A DNA stretch of 54,325 nucleotides from an uncultured Bacteroidales bacterium. Its GTDB lineage: Bacteria > Bacteroidota > Bacteroidia > Bacteroidales > Muribaculaceae. Shown here piece after piece: positions 6,820-14,977 of the stretch. The notes under the pieces were generated by a model, which saw only the letters and a list, made by a program, of their open reading frames with translations, did no database searches and was not told the origin of the DNA. Each line of letters opens with the position of its first letter. Within the stretch, counting starts at the first letter, position 1. Location: positions 1 to 54,325 of the forward strand of contig CADBBK010000016.1 in NCBI GenBank assembly GCA_902792895.1. The letters run 5' to 3'. Made by a program: the position numbers and the translations under genes.

Positions 6820-9117
6820 TCAGCGGATGACAGCAATCTTGGTGACCACTGACTCGCTGCCGCCGTTGGCACGTGAGCAGATGACCATATAGACGCCCGT
6901 CTTCACGCGGTTGCCGTACTCGTCACAGCAGTCCCACGTCGTCATGCCACCGGTGGACTTGAGCTGGCGGATGACATTGCCGCTGGCATCGGCAATCTTG
7001 ACCAGCGAGTTGTCCATCAAGCCCGTGATGGTGACATCGCCACCGAAGTCGGGACGCACGGGATTGGGATAGGCATAGATGTTACTGAAGGATGTCTCGG
7101 CAGGGCTCGAGTCGCTGAAGTACTCATACAGTCCTGCAGGCGTAGTGACATAGACCGAGTTGCTGTTGGGGTTGCAGCACACCTTATAGACCGTGTTGGA
7201 CGCCAGGGGGCTGTTGGTGGTGTTGAACTTCTTGATAATCTCGGAACCGTCGGCGCTGACGAGGAACAATCCCGAGGTCTGGGTGGCAATCCACTTGCGG
7301 TTGGCACCATCCACGGCGATGTCGTTGACCTGGATACCGCTCATCAGGTAATCGGCCATGCCGGTACCGTCGTTGCGCGGCACCTTGATGTGGTTGATTC
7401 TAAAGGCAGCGTCAAAGGCCTTGGCCGGGTTGAACGAGATGACACCCTCGGTAGTACCCATCCACACGAGGCCATTGAGGTCCTCGGTGAGGCACATGAT
7501 GTAAGTCCATGAGAAAATCTGTCCGTCCTGATCGGTGAGGTTGCGGTAGAAGGCCTGCTGGGGCCGTCCCGTCACCTCGCCGGCACTGTTCCACATCACG
7601 ACAGCCGACTGGAAGTCGCCATCGGTAAACACCTTGATGTCGTTGCTGCCTCGCTTGGTGGACAGGAACGAAGCGCGCTTGGTGAAGCCCGTGTACATGC
7701 CGTCCACGATGGGCAGTGTCCAATCACTAGCGGTGACGGTGGCCTGCTTGGCCTTGGCGGCAGGAAGCACCATCACGGGGTGCTCCTCGTTCTCATAGGA
7801 CTGCACCACCCACACGTTACCATAGCGGTCGATGCTGGTAATGGGGTGCATGGCATATTTGCTGACCATCGGGCTGTTCTCATTGTTGTAGGTATAGACA
7901 ATCTTGTTGTCCACCACCTTGTGCAGACCGGTCGTCCATCCGGCAATGAGGTAGGTGTCGGGATCCCCGGGCATGAAATCAATCCAGTAGGTACCTCCCG
8001 CAGGCGGATTGTCGAGTGTGGCATTGACCCACTTCATGCCGTCATAGGTGTTGATGTAGGACGGCATCGCCTTGGGGAATAAAGCATTGGACGACGGACT
8101 GGAAACATACAGCAGGTCACGGTCCTGGTTGTAGGTCATCCAATAGGGGGTAGCAAACGTCATGACGTTGGGCAGGTAATAGTTCTCGCTGCCCCGCTGG
8201 TGCAGACCCTTGGCTCCTGCTGCCCACAGGTTGCCGTCGCCATCGGGATGGGCGCTGCACACCTCACCGGGCGTCTCGATGGTTTCCAGAATGCTACCCG
8301 AGTTGTCAATCTTGAAACACTTGCCCAGAACGGGCGTGTTGATCAGATAACCGCCGACGGTCTTCTGGAAAATCGTCGTGGCTCCCTCGGCGAGCGTGCC
8401 TGAATCGAAGGTGGCCTTACCGTCGGCATCAACGGTCATCGTTGCCAATGCAGTCCAACCGGTGACGGCAAGGAAAACCCTGTCGGTGAGCGGGCGGATG
8501 CGGAAGCCGGCCTTATAGGTCGAGGTCTCGAACTGCTCCAGCAGTTCATAGTACTTGGAGGCCTTGCCGTAGTAGAAGGCGTCCTTGCTGGTCAACAGCA
8601 GCATGTCACCCATTTGGGCGACCGAGATGAGTTGACTGCCATAGATGTGCGACTCCTTGACAACGAACTTGCTGTCATCGATGGATACATAACCGAAGTC
8701 GGTAGCGAGATAAATCAAGCCGGGCGCAAAGGTGACATCGTTGATGGTCTTGCTATAAGTCATCACGGCATCCTTGATTTCGGGCATGTTCACCACCGAG
8801 CCATCACCACAGATGATATCGATGTTGGAGTTGGTGTACACGACGACCAGATAGTCCTTGTCGCTGTTGTAGTACATGTTGGAAATGCCCATGTCGCTCA
8901 GGTCGCCCTGAATGCTCATCGCCTCGTTTTCGCTTGTGGACTTGTCCAGGCGGAACAAGTTGGCGCCCGACTGGTAATAAACCCACTGGCGCGATTCGGC
9001 GATAGAGGTCACCTGGTCGCCCACAAAGGAGGTGTGGATGCGCCAATCACCCACAGCATTCTGGGCAGCCGCGCACAGCGACAGCCACAGCGTCAAGAGC
9101 AATAATATCTTCTTCAT
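6820..9117 (-). CDS. porZ: PorZ-like T9SS attachment-complex protein (copy 1)
   Basis: This 765-residue exported protein (signal peptide about 1-18, LCAAA-Q) begins with the VGDWRIHTSFVGDQVTSIAE type of opening seen in PorZ and has two beta-propeller-like regions (about 20-330 and 330-670) rich in repeated strands such as YFATDFGYVSIDD-like blades. The C-terminus, YAYPNPVRPDFGGDVTITGL to GVYMVICSR, is the Ig-like sorting-domain-type module of PorZ. In Porphyromonas, PorZ is a surface member of the PorU-PorV-PorQ-PorZ complex that binds anionic LPS and helps attach T9SS cargo. No separate promoter is evident in the 132 bases upstream, so it may be the last gene of the acetylation unit. The length equals the family norm. 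A second diverged copy lies at 12378-14723, so which is the working PorZ is uncertain. Confidence 0.75.
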   Translation of the reverse strand: MKKILLLLTLWLSLCAAAQNAVGDWRIHTSFVGDQVTSIAESRQWVYYQSGANLFRLDKSTSENEAMSIQGDLSDMGISNMYYNSDKDYLVVVYTNSNIDIICGDGSVVNMPEIKDAVMTYSKTINDVTFAPGLIYLATDFGYVSIDDSKFVVKESHIYGSQLISVAQMGDMLLLTSKDAFYYGKASKYYELLEQFETSTYKAGFRIRPLTDRVFLAVTGWTALATMTVDADGKATFDSGTLAEGATTIFQKTVGGYLINTPVLGKCFKIDNSGSILETIETPGEVCSAHPDGDGNLWAAGAKGLHQRGSENYYLPNVMTFATPYWMTYNQDRDLLYVSSPSSNALFPKAMPSYINTYDGMKWVNATLDNPPAGGTYWIDFMPGDPDTYLIAGWTTGLHKVVDNKIVYTYNNENSPMVSKYAMHPITSIDRYGNVWVVQSYENEEHPVMVLPAAKAKQATVTASDWTLPIVDGMYTGFTKRASFLSTKRGSNDIKVFTDGDFQSAVVMWNSAGEVTGRPQQAFYRNLTDQDGQIFSWTYIMCLTEDLNGLVWMGTTEGVISFNPAKAFDAAFRINHIKVPRNDGTGMADYLMSGIQVNDIAVDGANRKWIATQTSGLFLVSADGSEIIKKFNTTNSPLASNTVYKVCCNPNSNSVYVTTPAGLYEYFSDSSPAETSFSNIYAYPNPVRPDFGGDVTITGLMDNSLVKIADASGNVIRQLKSTGGMTTWDCCDEYGNRVKTGVYMVICSRANGGSESVVTKIAVIR

Positions 9118-9249
9118 TGTCTTTACTGTTTCTCTTCTTGTTGTTTATTTAATAACGTGAGAGGGCGTCGGAAATTGTGTGCCGGGCCAATAGAATGGGC
9201 TGCGGGAGCGGGAACGGGCGGGACGGGAGAATGGCCCCGTGGATGGTCT

Positions 9250-9711
9250 TCAGTACTTCAGCTGATAGGAATGGGATTGGGGCGAGGCGGTGTCGAGGGT
9301 GAAGATGGTCCATGCGCTGGTCAGCTGGCTCTCGTAGCGGACGTGGTATTTCACGCCTGGGCGCAGGCACTTGAGCACGACTTGGCCTGTGGACGGCTCA
9401 CCGACAGCGCCGCGGCGCTTGACTCCCTTTTTCTCGACGATGGAGCACTCCTGCTCACGGATGGTAATCACCAGGTTAACCGTCTCTTCGGGACCGATGG
9501 AAAAGCCCGTGCGGGAAAGCAGCACGCGGCCATGGTCCTGCGGCTCCAGGGTAACGATGTCGTCGCTGTCAACGGCCTCGTCGGACGTGGTGGCAAGCTG
9601 CAGGATATAGGTGCTGGCAGGGCCCTTCTCGCGATGCGAGAGGAACATCATCAACAGCAGCATGACGACGGCAAATACAAGAGCGTAGAATTCGGGGGAA
9701 TCGAAACTCAT
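9250..9711 (-). CDS. one-helix membrane protein of unknown function
   Basis: The chosen start is ATG 9711, which overlaps the TGA stop of the SGNH gene by one base (a GTG at 9714 also fits), so translation is probably coupled. The product is 153 residues with one N-terminal membrane helix (about 10-25, YALVFAVVMLLLMMFL) and a soluble beta-rich remainder, HREKGPASTYILQL to SAWTIFTLDTASPQSHSYQLKY. I recognise no family. Its placement directly after MBOAT and SGNH genes suggests a helper in the same export or acetylation process, with the C-terminal part probably periplasmic. Confidence 0.7.
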   Translation of the reverse strand: MSFDSPEFYALVFAVVMLLLMMFLSHREKGPASTYILQLATTSDEAVDSDDIVTLEPQDHGRVLLSRTGFSIGPEETVNLVITIREQECSIVEKKGVKRRGAVGEPSTGQVVLKCLRPGVKYHVRYESQLTSAWTIFTLDTASPQSHSYQLKY

Positions 9712-10754
9712 CACTTGAGGCGGCTGATGACCTGGGCTGCGACGAGACGTGCCGACGCGGGAGACCAGTGGGTGTCGTTGAACATATAGACATCCCTGAC
9801 GCCCTGCTCGAGCAGCGGCATGTGGATGCGCTTGGAATACACAATTCTATCGCTGTCCTGCGCCATCCACCGCTCGATGTCCTCGTTGAGCGTCTTGCGG
9901 GGATAGGGGTTGTCCACGATATAGTCCTGATACATGTCATACTTGTCGCAGGCAATGACAATCACCAGGTTGATGCCACGCTCACGCGCCGCCGCGATGA
10001 CCAGGTCAAAGCAGTTCACGACGCGTCGCTGCGCCAGCGAGTCGCACCCCATGCCATAGAGCAAATCCTCGTTGAAGAAATACAGCTTGTAGGGCTCGGG
10101 ACCGCCAAACATGGGCCTTGACAAGCGGGCCTCACAGATGGGATTGTAGCCGAACACATGGTAGAAGATGTAATCCTTGACGCGCAGCAGGGGGCTCGAC
10201 TCCTTGCGCTCGTCGGTGGAGGTGTTGAGTTCGACCTCAGCGGTAGGCCGCGGCAGGGGCTTGTTGGTAGTGGTGAAACCGCTGTGGCGGGGCACCAGAT
10301 AGCGTTCGGCCTCCTCCACGACCAGATTTCTGATATTGGTGGAGTCGAAGCCGCCATGCACTATCAGGTCATAGGCTACCTGCATCGGGCTGGACAATGA
10401 CGGGTCCTGGGGCGTGAACACCACCACGCGGCGGCCGCTGTCATGGGCCACGTAGTTGACGTAGTCGCCCTCCTTGCCCAGTCCACCGCCGCCATGCGAG
10501 AACGAGTCGCCGATGACCACCACGTCGGCCGGATTGGCACGCAGCACGCTGTCGTCACTCTCGCCGGTATAATATACCCGCGGCAGCAGTTGGGCCGCAA
10601 TCGAGTCGTTGTACTCGGGACCGGCCTCGATGAGCCCCAGGCGCATCAGGTCGCCAGCGCTCTCGTCCATCGACCACAGATAGATGACCATGCCGACGAA
10701 GAACAGCCACACGGGCAGGACAGTATAGGATATCTTCTTCAGAAACTTCTTCAT
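9711..10754 (-). CDS. SGNH/AlgX-AlgJ-like O-acetyltransferase partner
   Basis: This 347-residue protein has an N-terminal membrane anchor (about 11-28, TVLPVWLFFVGMVIYLW) and a periplasmic SGNH-hydrolase-like domain. The nucleophile block is VVVIGDSFSHGGGG (Ser84) and the C-terminal Asp-His pair sits in NDTHWSPASARLVAAQ (Asp327, His329), the DxHW arrangement of AlgX/AlgJ/DHHW proteins. These transfer acetyl groups delivered by a partner MBOAT protein to a polysaccharide. The stop is three bases from the MBOAT gene, confirming an operon, and it overlaps the next gene. Substrate polysaccharide not known. Confidence 0.82.
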   Translation of the reverse strand: MKKFLKKISYTVLPVWLFFVGMVIYLWSMDESAGDLMRLGLIEAGPEYNDSIAAQLLPRVYYTGESDDSVLRANPADVVVIGDSFSHGGGGLGKEGDYVNYVAHDSGRRVVVFTPQDPSLSSPMQVAYDLIVHGGFDSTNIRNLVVEEAERYLVPRHSGFTTTNKPLPRPTAEVELNTSTDERKESSPLLRVKDYIFYHVFGYNPICEARLSRPMFGGPEPYKLYFFNEDLLYGMGCDSLAQRRVVNCFDLVIAAARERGINLVIVIACDKYDMYQDYIVDNPYPRKTLNEDIERWMAQDSDRIVYSKRIHMPLLEQGVRDVYMFNDTHWSPASARLVAAQVISRLK

Positions 10755-10757
10755 GGC

Positions 10758-12203
10758 TCAGAACTGGAAATAGATGAACGTCTGCACCTGGCCGGCGAAA
10801 TAGAAAATCAGGAACACCAGCAACGCATACAGCGCCAGACGTGTCCACTGCATCGTGAACAGGCGGTACCCGTCGATCTGCAGCACATGCTGGCGCTCGC
10901 GCTGGAACCACTCGACCAGCAGCAGGCCGGCGCACCACAGCAGCATGGTGGCCATCTTCATCGTCACGCCGTGCCAGTTGAACAGCGAGTGCGAGCACAG
11001 GCGCGCCACGAAGTCACAGAACGAGGCGAAATCGGGCGCACGGAACAATATCCAACCGAAGTTGACGAGCACAAAGGTCACCACCATCGACAGCAGTTCG
11101 CGGCCCGAGGGCAAGATGCGGCCATGAGCCACGGTGTCCTTGTACCGCCCCGTTCCCAGCACGATGAGGGGAATGAACAGCAGCGCGTGGTACAGGCCCC
11201 ACAGGACAAAGGTCCAGTCGGCGCCATGCCACAGGCCACTCAGGGCAAACACGATGATGGTGTTCAGCACCGTCCTGGCACGTCCACGGCGGCTGCCTCC
11301 CAGCGGGAAATAGACATACTGCGTGAACCAGTTCATCAGCGTGATGTGCCAGCGGCGCCAGAACTCACGCACGCTGCGCGAGAAATAAGGCACCCTGAAG
11401 TTGGTGGTCAAGCGGATGCCGAACAGCTTGGCGCAACCGATGGCGATGTCGCTGTAGCCCGAGAAGTCGGCATAGATCTGGAAGGTGAACAGCAGCGAAC
11501 ACAGGGCAACGTTAAAGCCCGGCATGGCGTCCAGGTTGCCCCACACCCCGTTGACCACCTCGGCACAGCCGTCGGCAATGATGAGCTTCTTAAAAAAGCC
11601 CCACAGCATCTGTCGCAAGCCGTCGACCGCCGTGCAGTAGTCAAACGTGCGCTCACGCAGCATCTGAGGCAGCAGGCTGGTTGCCCGCTCGATGGGACCT
11701 GCCACCAGCTGGGGGAAGAAGCTGATGAACGAGAAAAATGCCACCACGTCGCGCGTTGCCCTAATGCGGCGGGCATACACATCGATGGAGTAACTCAGCG
11801 CCTGGAAGGTGTAGAACGAGATGCCCACGGGCAGGATGATATGGGCCGTCGGCCAATCCACGGCAATGCCCACCAGGCCCAGCATCGCTGCCAGGCTGTC
11901 CACAAAGAAATTGTAGTACTTGAACACCGCCAGGATGCCCAGGTTCAGGACAATGTTGGCGGCGCTGATGGCACGCTGCCACCTCCTGCGGCCCTCATAG
12001 TGCTCGATGAGAAGTCCGCTCGCATAACTGCTCAGCGAGGTGATGACAATCAGCGCGAGAAAACGCCAGTCCCACCAGCCATAGAACACATAACTCGCCA
12101 CGAGGATGAGGAGGTTCTGCCACCTCAACCGCCTGAACACAAACCAGTAGAGCAGAAACACTACCGGCAAGAATATCATGAATGTGAACGAGTTAAACAG
12201 CAT
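10758..12203 (-). CDS. MBOAT O-acyltransferase, AlgI/PatA type
   Basis: This 481-residue polytopic membrane protein opens with MLFNSFTFMIFLPVVFLLYW, typical of AlgI. Conserved features are PVGISFYTFQALSYSIDVY, FFPQLVAGPIERA, YADFSGYSDIAIG, REFWRRWHITLMNWF (His286) and LSGLWHGADWTFVLWG (His326, the position of the catalytic AlgI histidine). Members move acetyl groups from the cytoplasm across the membrane to the partner SGNH enzyme. The gene is three bases from the SGNH gene, and a TTAGC repeat region lies between it and the upstream porZ-like gene. Function as O-acetylation of a surface glycan is inferred. Confidence 0.92.
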   Translation of the reverse strand: MLFNSFTFMIFLPVVFLLYWFVFRRLRWQNLLILVASYVFYGWWDWRFLALIVITSLSSYASGLLIEHYEGRRRWQRAISAANIVLNLGILAVFKYYNFFVDSLAAMLGLVGIAVDWPTAHIILPVGISFYTFQALSYSIDVYARRIRATRDVVAFFSFISFFPQLVAGPIERATSLLPQMLRERTFDYCTAVDGLRQMLWGFFKKLIIADGCAEVVNGVWGNLDAMPGFNVALCSLLFTFQIYADFSGYSDIAIGCAKLFGIRLTTNFRVPYFSRSVREFWRRWHITLMNWFTQYVYFPLGGSRRGRARTVLNTIIVFALSGLWHGADWTFVLWGLYHALLFIPLIVLGTGRYKDTVAHGRILPSGRELLSMVVTFVLVNFGWILFRAPDFASFCDFVARLCSHSLFNWHGVTMKMATMLLWCAGLLLVEWFQRERQHVLQIDGYRLFTMQWTRLALYALLVFLIFYFAGQVQTFIYFQF

Positions 12204-12209
12204 TGCGAG

Positions 12210-12376
12210 ATTGAAAATCAGCTGTTAGCCTTTAGCTATTAGCCATTAGCAACACAACGAATGCTAAAAGCTAAATTGAAAATCAGCTGTTAGCCTTTAG
12301 CTATTAGCCATTAGCAACACAATGAATGCTAACAGCTAAATGCCAGAAGCTAACAGCTAAGAGCTAATAGCTAAGT
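12210..12376. repeat. 65-bp tandem direct repeat plus TTAGC-rich tail
   Basis: Two 65-bp copies (12210-12274 and 12275-12339) differ at two bases only; each starts ATTGAAAATCAGCTGTTAGC. A further 37 bases carry more GCTAACAGCTAA-type motifs up to the stop of the PorZ-like gene. The same AGCTRTTAGC family occurs at 6744-6806. I see no open frame within it. Confidence 0.85.
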
Positions 12377-12377
12377 G

Positions 12378-14723
12378 CTACTTAATGATCATGATGGTCG
12401 CATGGGGCGTGCCTGTGGTCTCAGGCTGGCCACCCTGGGCGCAGTAGATGTTGTACAGGCCCGTCGGCAGGCGCTCGCCGTCCTCGCCGCAGCCATCCCA
12501 CAACGTGCTGCCGATCACGGGACCGAACTGGGCAACGACATTGCCATTGCGGTCGGTGATGGTGACGTAGGAATTCTCCATCAGGTTCACGATCTTGATC
12601 ATGCCGGTGAAGTCAGGCTCCACAGGATTGGGGAACGCATACACGTTGTCGAAGTTGATGGTCGAGGCGTCACCAATCGAGATGAACTCGGCAAAGCCGT
12701 TGTCGGTGACGATGTACACGCGCTCGTTGATGGTGTCACACTCCACGCTGTACACCAGGTCGCTGGGCACGTCACTGTTGGTAGTGGTGTAGTGGGCATA
12801 GACCTCCGAGGCGTCTGGCGAAACGAAGTAAACGCCGTCGCTGCTGGCAATCCACTTGTTGTTGTAACGGTCCACGGCGATGTCGTTCACCGAGTAACCC
12901 TCACACAGCAGGCCCTTGCCCTCGGTCGACTTGGTGACCATGGGGCGAGTGGCGCGGGGCTGCTCGTCGAAGACCACGTCGGGGTCAAACCAGAAGACGC
13001 CCATCGTGTGGCCCACCCACAGGTTGCCATCCAGGTCTTCCTCAAAGCAGTTGATGTAGTTCCAGTCGATCTTCTTGCTGTCCTGGTCCACGAAGTGGCC
13101 GATGTTGGCAACGCGGTAGTTGTCCTCCGTCACGTTCTCGCTGCCGTTGTCCCAGCACACGAAGTGGCCCGTCACGGTCGTGGGGAAGTCACAGTCGCTA
13201 TAGATCTTGTAGTTGTTCTTGGCGGGAACGACAAAGCGCGAACGCTGCATACTGCCGGTGTTCAGTAGTGCCAGACCACTGGGCTGGAACCAGTCGGCCT
13301 TGGCGGGCGTCTTGTTCACCTTGTCGGCGGGCAGCACGGCCACTGGACAGGCAGCATTGCCAAACGAGCTAACTACCCACAGGTTACCGTAGTTGTCAAA
13401 TGCCGGATGAGCCTTGTAGGTACCAATCAGCGCGTTGTTCTTGGTGTAGGTGTGCACGAGCACATCATTCTTCACCTTGTGCAGACCCTTGTTCCAGCTG
13501 GCGCGGAAGTACATCGTCGGGTCCATTGGATTGAAGACAAACTCGTAACCGCTACCGGCGGCAGTGTAGGGCGTAGCGTCGGCCCAGGAGATGCCGTCAT
13601 AGGTGTTGATGACGTTGGGCACATTCTGCTGGTTGACGTTGGACAGCTTATTGGGTGCCGAGTTGGAGACATACAGCTTGTTCATCGTCGCATTGTACTT
13701 CAACCAGAAGGGGGCGTCAGTCGACAAGCAGTTCAGCTTGTAGTTGGTCGTCGTGCCGTCGATGTGCAGACCATTGCCGTCGTTGATCCACACGGTGCCG
13801 TCGCCCAGCGGGTTGGACGTGGCAAAGCAGGCCGTCGTGTAGGTCTTGGTGGCCGTCGTGGCCTCGGCATTGATGGTGTAGCAGTAGGCCTTGCCCTCAA
13901 AGTTGGCGATAAAGCCAGTGGGGGTCTTCTGCACATTGGTGGCAGGGCTCGATACCAAGGTCGTCGATACGGGAGCGCCGCCCGAGAAGTCATACTTGTA
14001 GAGCGACGACATCATGATGAACACCTGGTTGTCGTCGATGGGATACATCGTAGCGCCCGAGAACGAGCCGCTCTTCTTGGCATAGGTAGCGATGGGGTTA
14101 TCCACCTCAGGCTCACCATAGTAGCACTGGTTGTTGGACAGGATAATCATCCTGTTGCCCACCACAGCCACCGAGTTGACCGAGATGCCCTGACCCAGGT
14201 CCAGACTCTTGGTGACCTTGAGCGTGGACTCGTCGATAACGACGTAGCCGTAGCCGATGGTCACATAGGCCTTGCCGTGGGCAAACGTGATGTCGTTGAT
14301 CAACTTGCTCGTGTAGGCCGTCAAGGCACCGTAGGCACCCGACGTGTCGAGCGTGTAGTTGTGCACCGGCGAAACGATGTCCTTGATGTTGCTGATGTTG
14401 GTCACCTTGCCCGTCTCGTCAATCACGTCGATGTTGGAGGTGTAGTAGGCGATAAAGAGCAACTTGTTCTCCCAGTCGTAGTAGATCTGGCGGATGCGGT
14501 CATCCGAGAGCACGTTCTGACGACTCAGAGCCGTCGTCTTGAGCGATGCCTTGTCGAACTGGTACAAGCGGTAACTGTTCAGATAATAGACCTTGTCACC
14601 GGTGTCAAACACGTTCTGGATCTGACTGGTCACATAGTAGTTGTGGATTTTCCAGGTGCCCGCACTGGCAGTAGCCACGGCCAGCAACAGCATCAGCACC
14701 AGTAGAAGATGTTTTTTTAACAT
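12378..14723 (-). CDS. PorZ-like beta-propeller T9SS protein (copy 2)
   Basis: I start at ATG 14723 (781 residues), because MLKKHLLLVLMLLLAVATASAG then forms a clean signal peptide; a start at 14750 would add nine residues ahead of it. The mature part, TWKIHNYYVTSQIQNVFDTG onward, has the same layout as copy 1: two propeller-like halves, with shared turns such as NDITFAHGKAYVTIGYGYVVIDES and the closing FPNPVEPDFTGMIKIVNLMENS to TGLYNIYCA sorting-like module. The two copies are clearly related but far diverged. It has its own upstream TACCTTTG promoter at 14819, is followed by the repeat region and MBOAT gene, and so heads the unit. Whether it is PorZ or a paralogue with another cargo or glycan is not known. 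Confidence 0.75.
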   Translation of the reverse strand: MLKKHLLLVLMLLLAVATASAGTWKIHNYYVTSQIQNVFDTGDKVYYLNSYRLYQFDKASLKTTALSRQNVLSDDRIRQIYYDWENKLLFIAYYTSNIDVIDETGKVTNISNIKDIVSPVHNYTLDTSGAYGALTAYTSKLINDITFAHGKAYVTIGYGYVVIDESTLKVTKSLDLGQGISVNSVAVVGNRMIILSNNQCYYGEPEVDNPIATYAKKSGSFSGATMYPIDDNQVFIMMSSLYKYDFSGGAPVSTTLVSSPATNVQKTPTGFIANFEGKAYCYTINAEATTATKTYTTACFATSNPLGDGTVWINDGNGLHIDGTTTNYKLNCLSTDAPFWLKYNATMNKLYVSNSAPNKLSNVNQQNVPNVINTYDGISWADATPYTAAGSGYEFVFNPMDPTMYFRASWNKGLHKVKNDVLVHTYTKNNALIGTYKAHPAFDNYGNLWVVSSFGNAACPVAVLPADKVNKTPAKADWFQPSGLALLNTGSMQRSRFVVPAKNNYKIYSDCDFPTTVTGHFVCWDNGSENVTEDNYRVANIGHFVDQDSKKIDWNYINCFEEDLDGNLWVGHTMGVFWFDPDVVFDEQPRATRPMVTKSTEGKGLLCEGYSVNDIAVDRYNNKWIASSDGVYFVSPDASEVYAHYTTTNSDVPSDLVYSVECDTINERVYIVTDNGFAEFISIGDASTINFDNVYAFPNPVEPDFTGMIKIVNLMENSYVTITDRNGNVVAQFGPVIGSTLWDGCGEDGERLPTGLYNIYCAQGGQPETTGTPHATIMIIK

Positions 14724-14818
14724 ATCACTTAATTTTAATATTATTGTCAACTTGTACTAGCATATTGATAACCAGCAGGATACGGAGAAGACCCCGCAAA
14801 ACCCACTGAATCAAACGT

Positions 14819-14826
14819 CAAAGGTA
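14819..14826 (-). promoter_or_regulatory. -7 element TACCTTTG upstream of second porZ-like gene
   Basis: The minus strand reads TACCTTTG about 95 bases before the start at 14723, the only consensus -7 element in the 14724-14900 gap. It probably drives the porZ-like/MBOAT/SGNH unit. Confidence 0.6.
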
Positions 14827-14901
14827 TACATTTTTAACGACAATACGCTGTTTTTCATGTCACGAAGTTGAGAAAATCTTTCTTAAAAATTGTGAATGTA
14901 T

Positions 14902-14953
14902 AAACCGCGAGGCCAAGGTCGCCCACCATGGGCAGCGCTTGGTCTCGCGGTTT
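14902..14953 (-). terminator. hairpin terminator downstream of lysS
   Basis: AAACCGCGAGGCCAAG (14902-14917) pairs with CTTGGTCTCGCGGTTT (14938-14953) in a 16-bp stem with one wobble; the loop contains a nested GCCCA/TGGGC hairpin. It lies just past the lysS stop. The following U tract on the minus strand is short (TTTATA). Confidence 0.7.
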
Positions 14954-14977
14954 GTTATGTCGCTGGAGTGCGGTGGA

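Noticed and set aside
10443-12242. Very long plus-strand frame over the SGNH and MBOAT genes, and similar ones at 14939-16714, 20353-21618, 21742-23160 and 29614-31395
   Set aside because: They are antisense to recognised genes in GC-rich DNA; the products are His/Gln-, Val- or Arg-rich with no family likeness.
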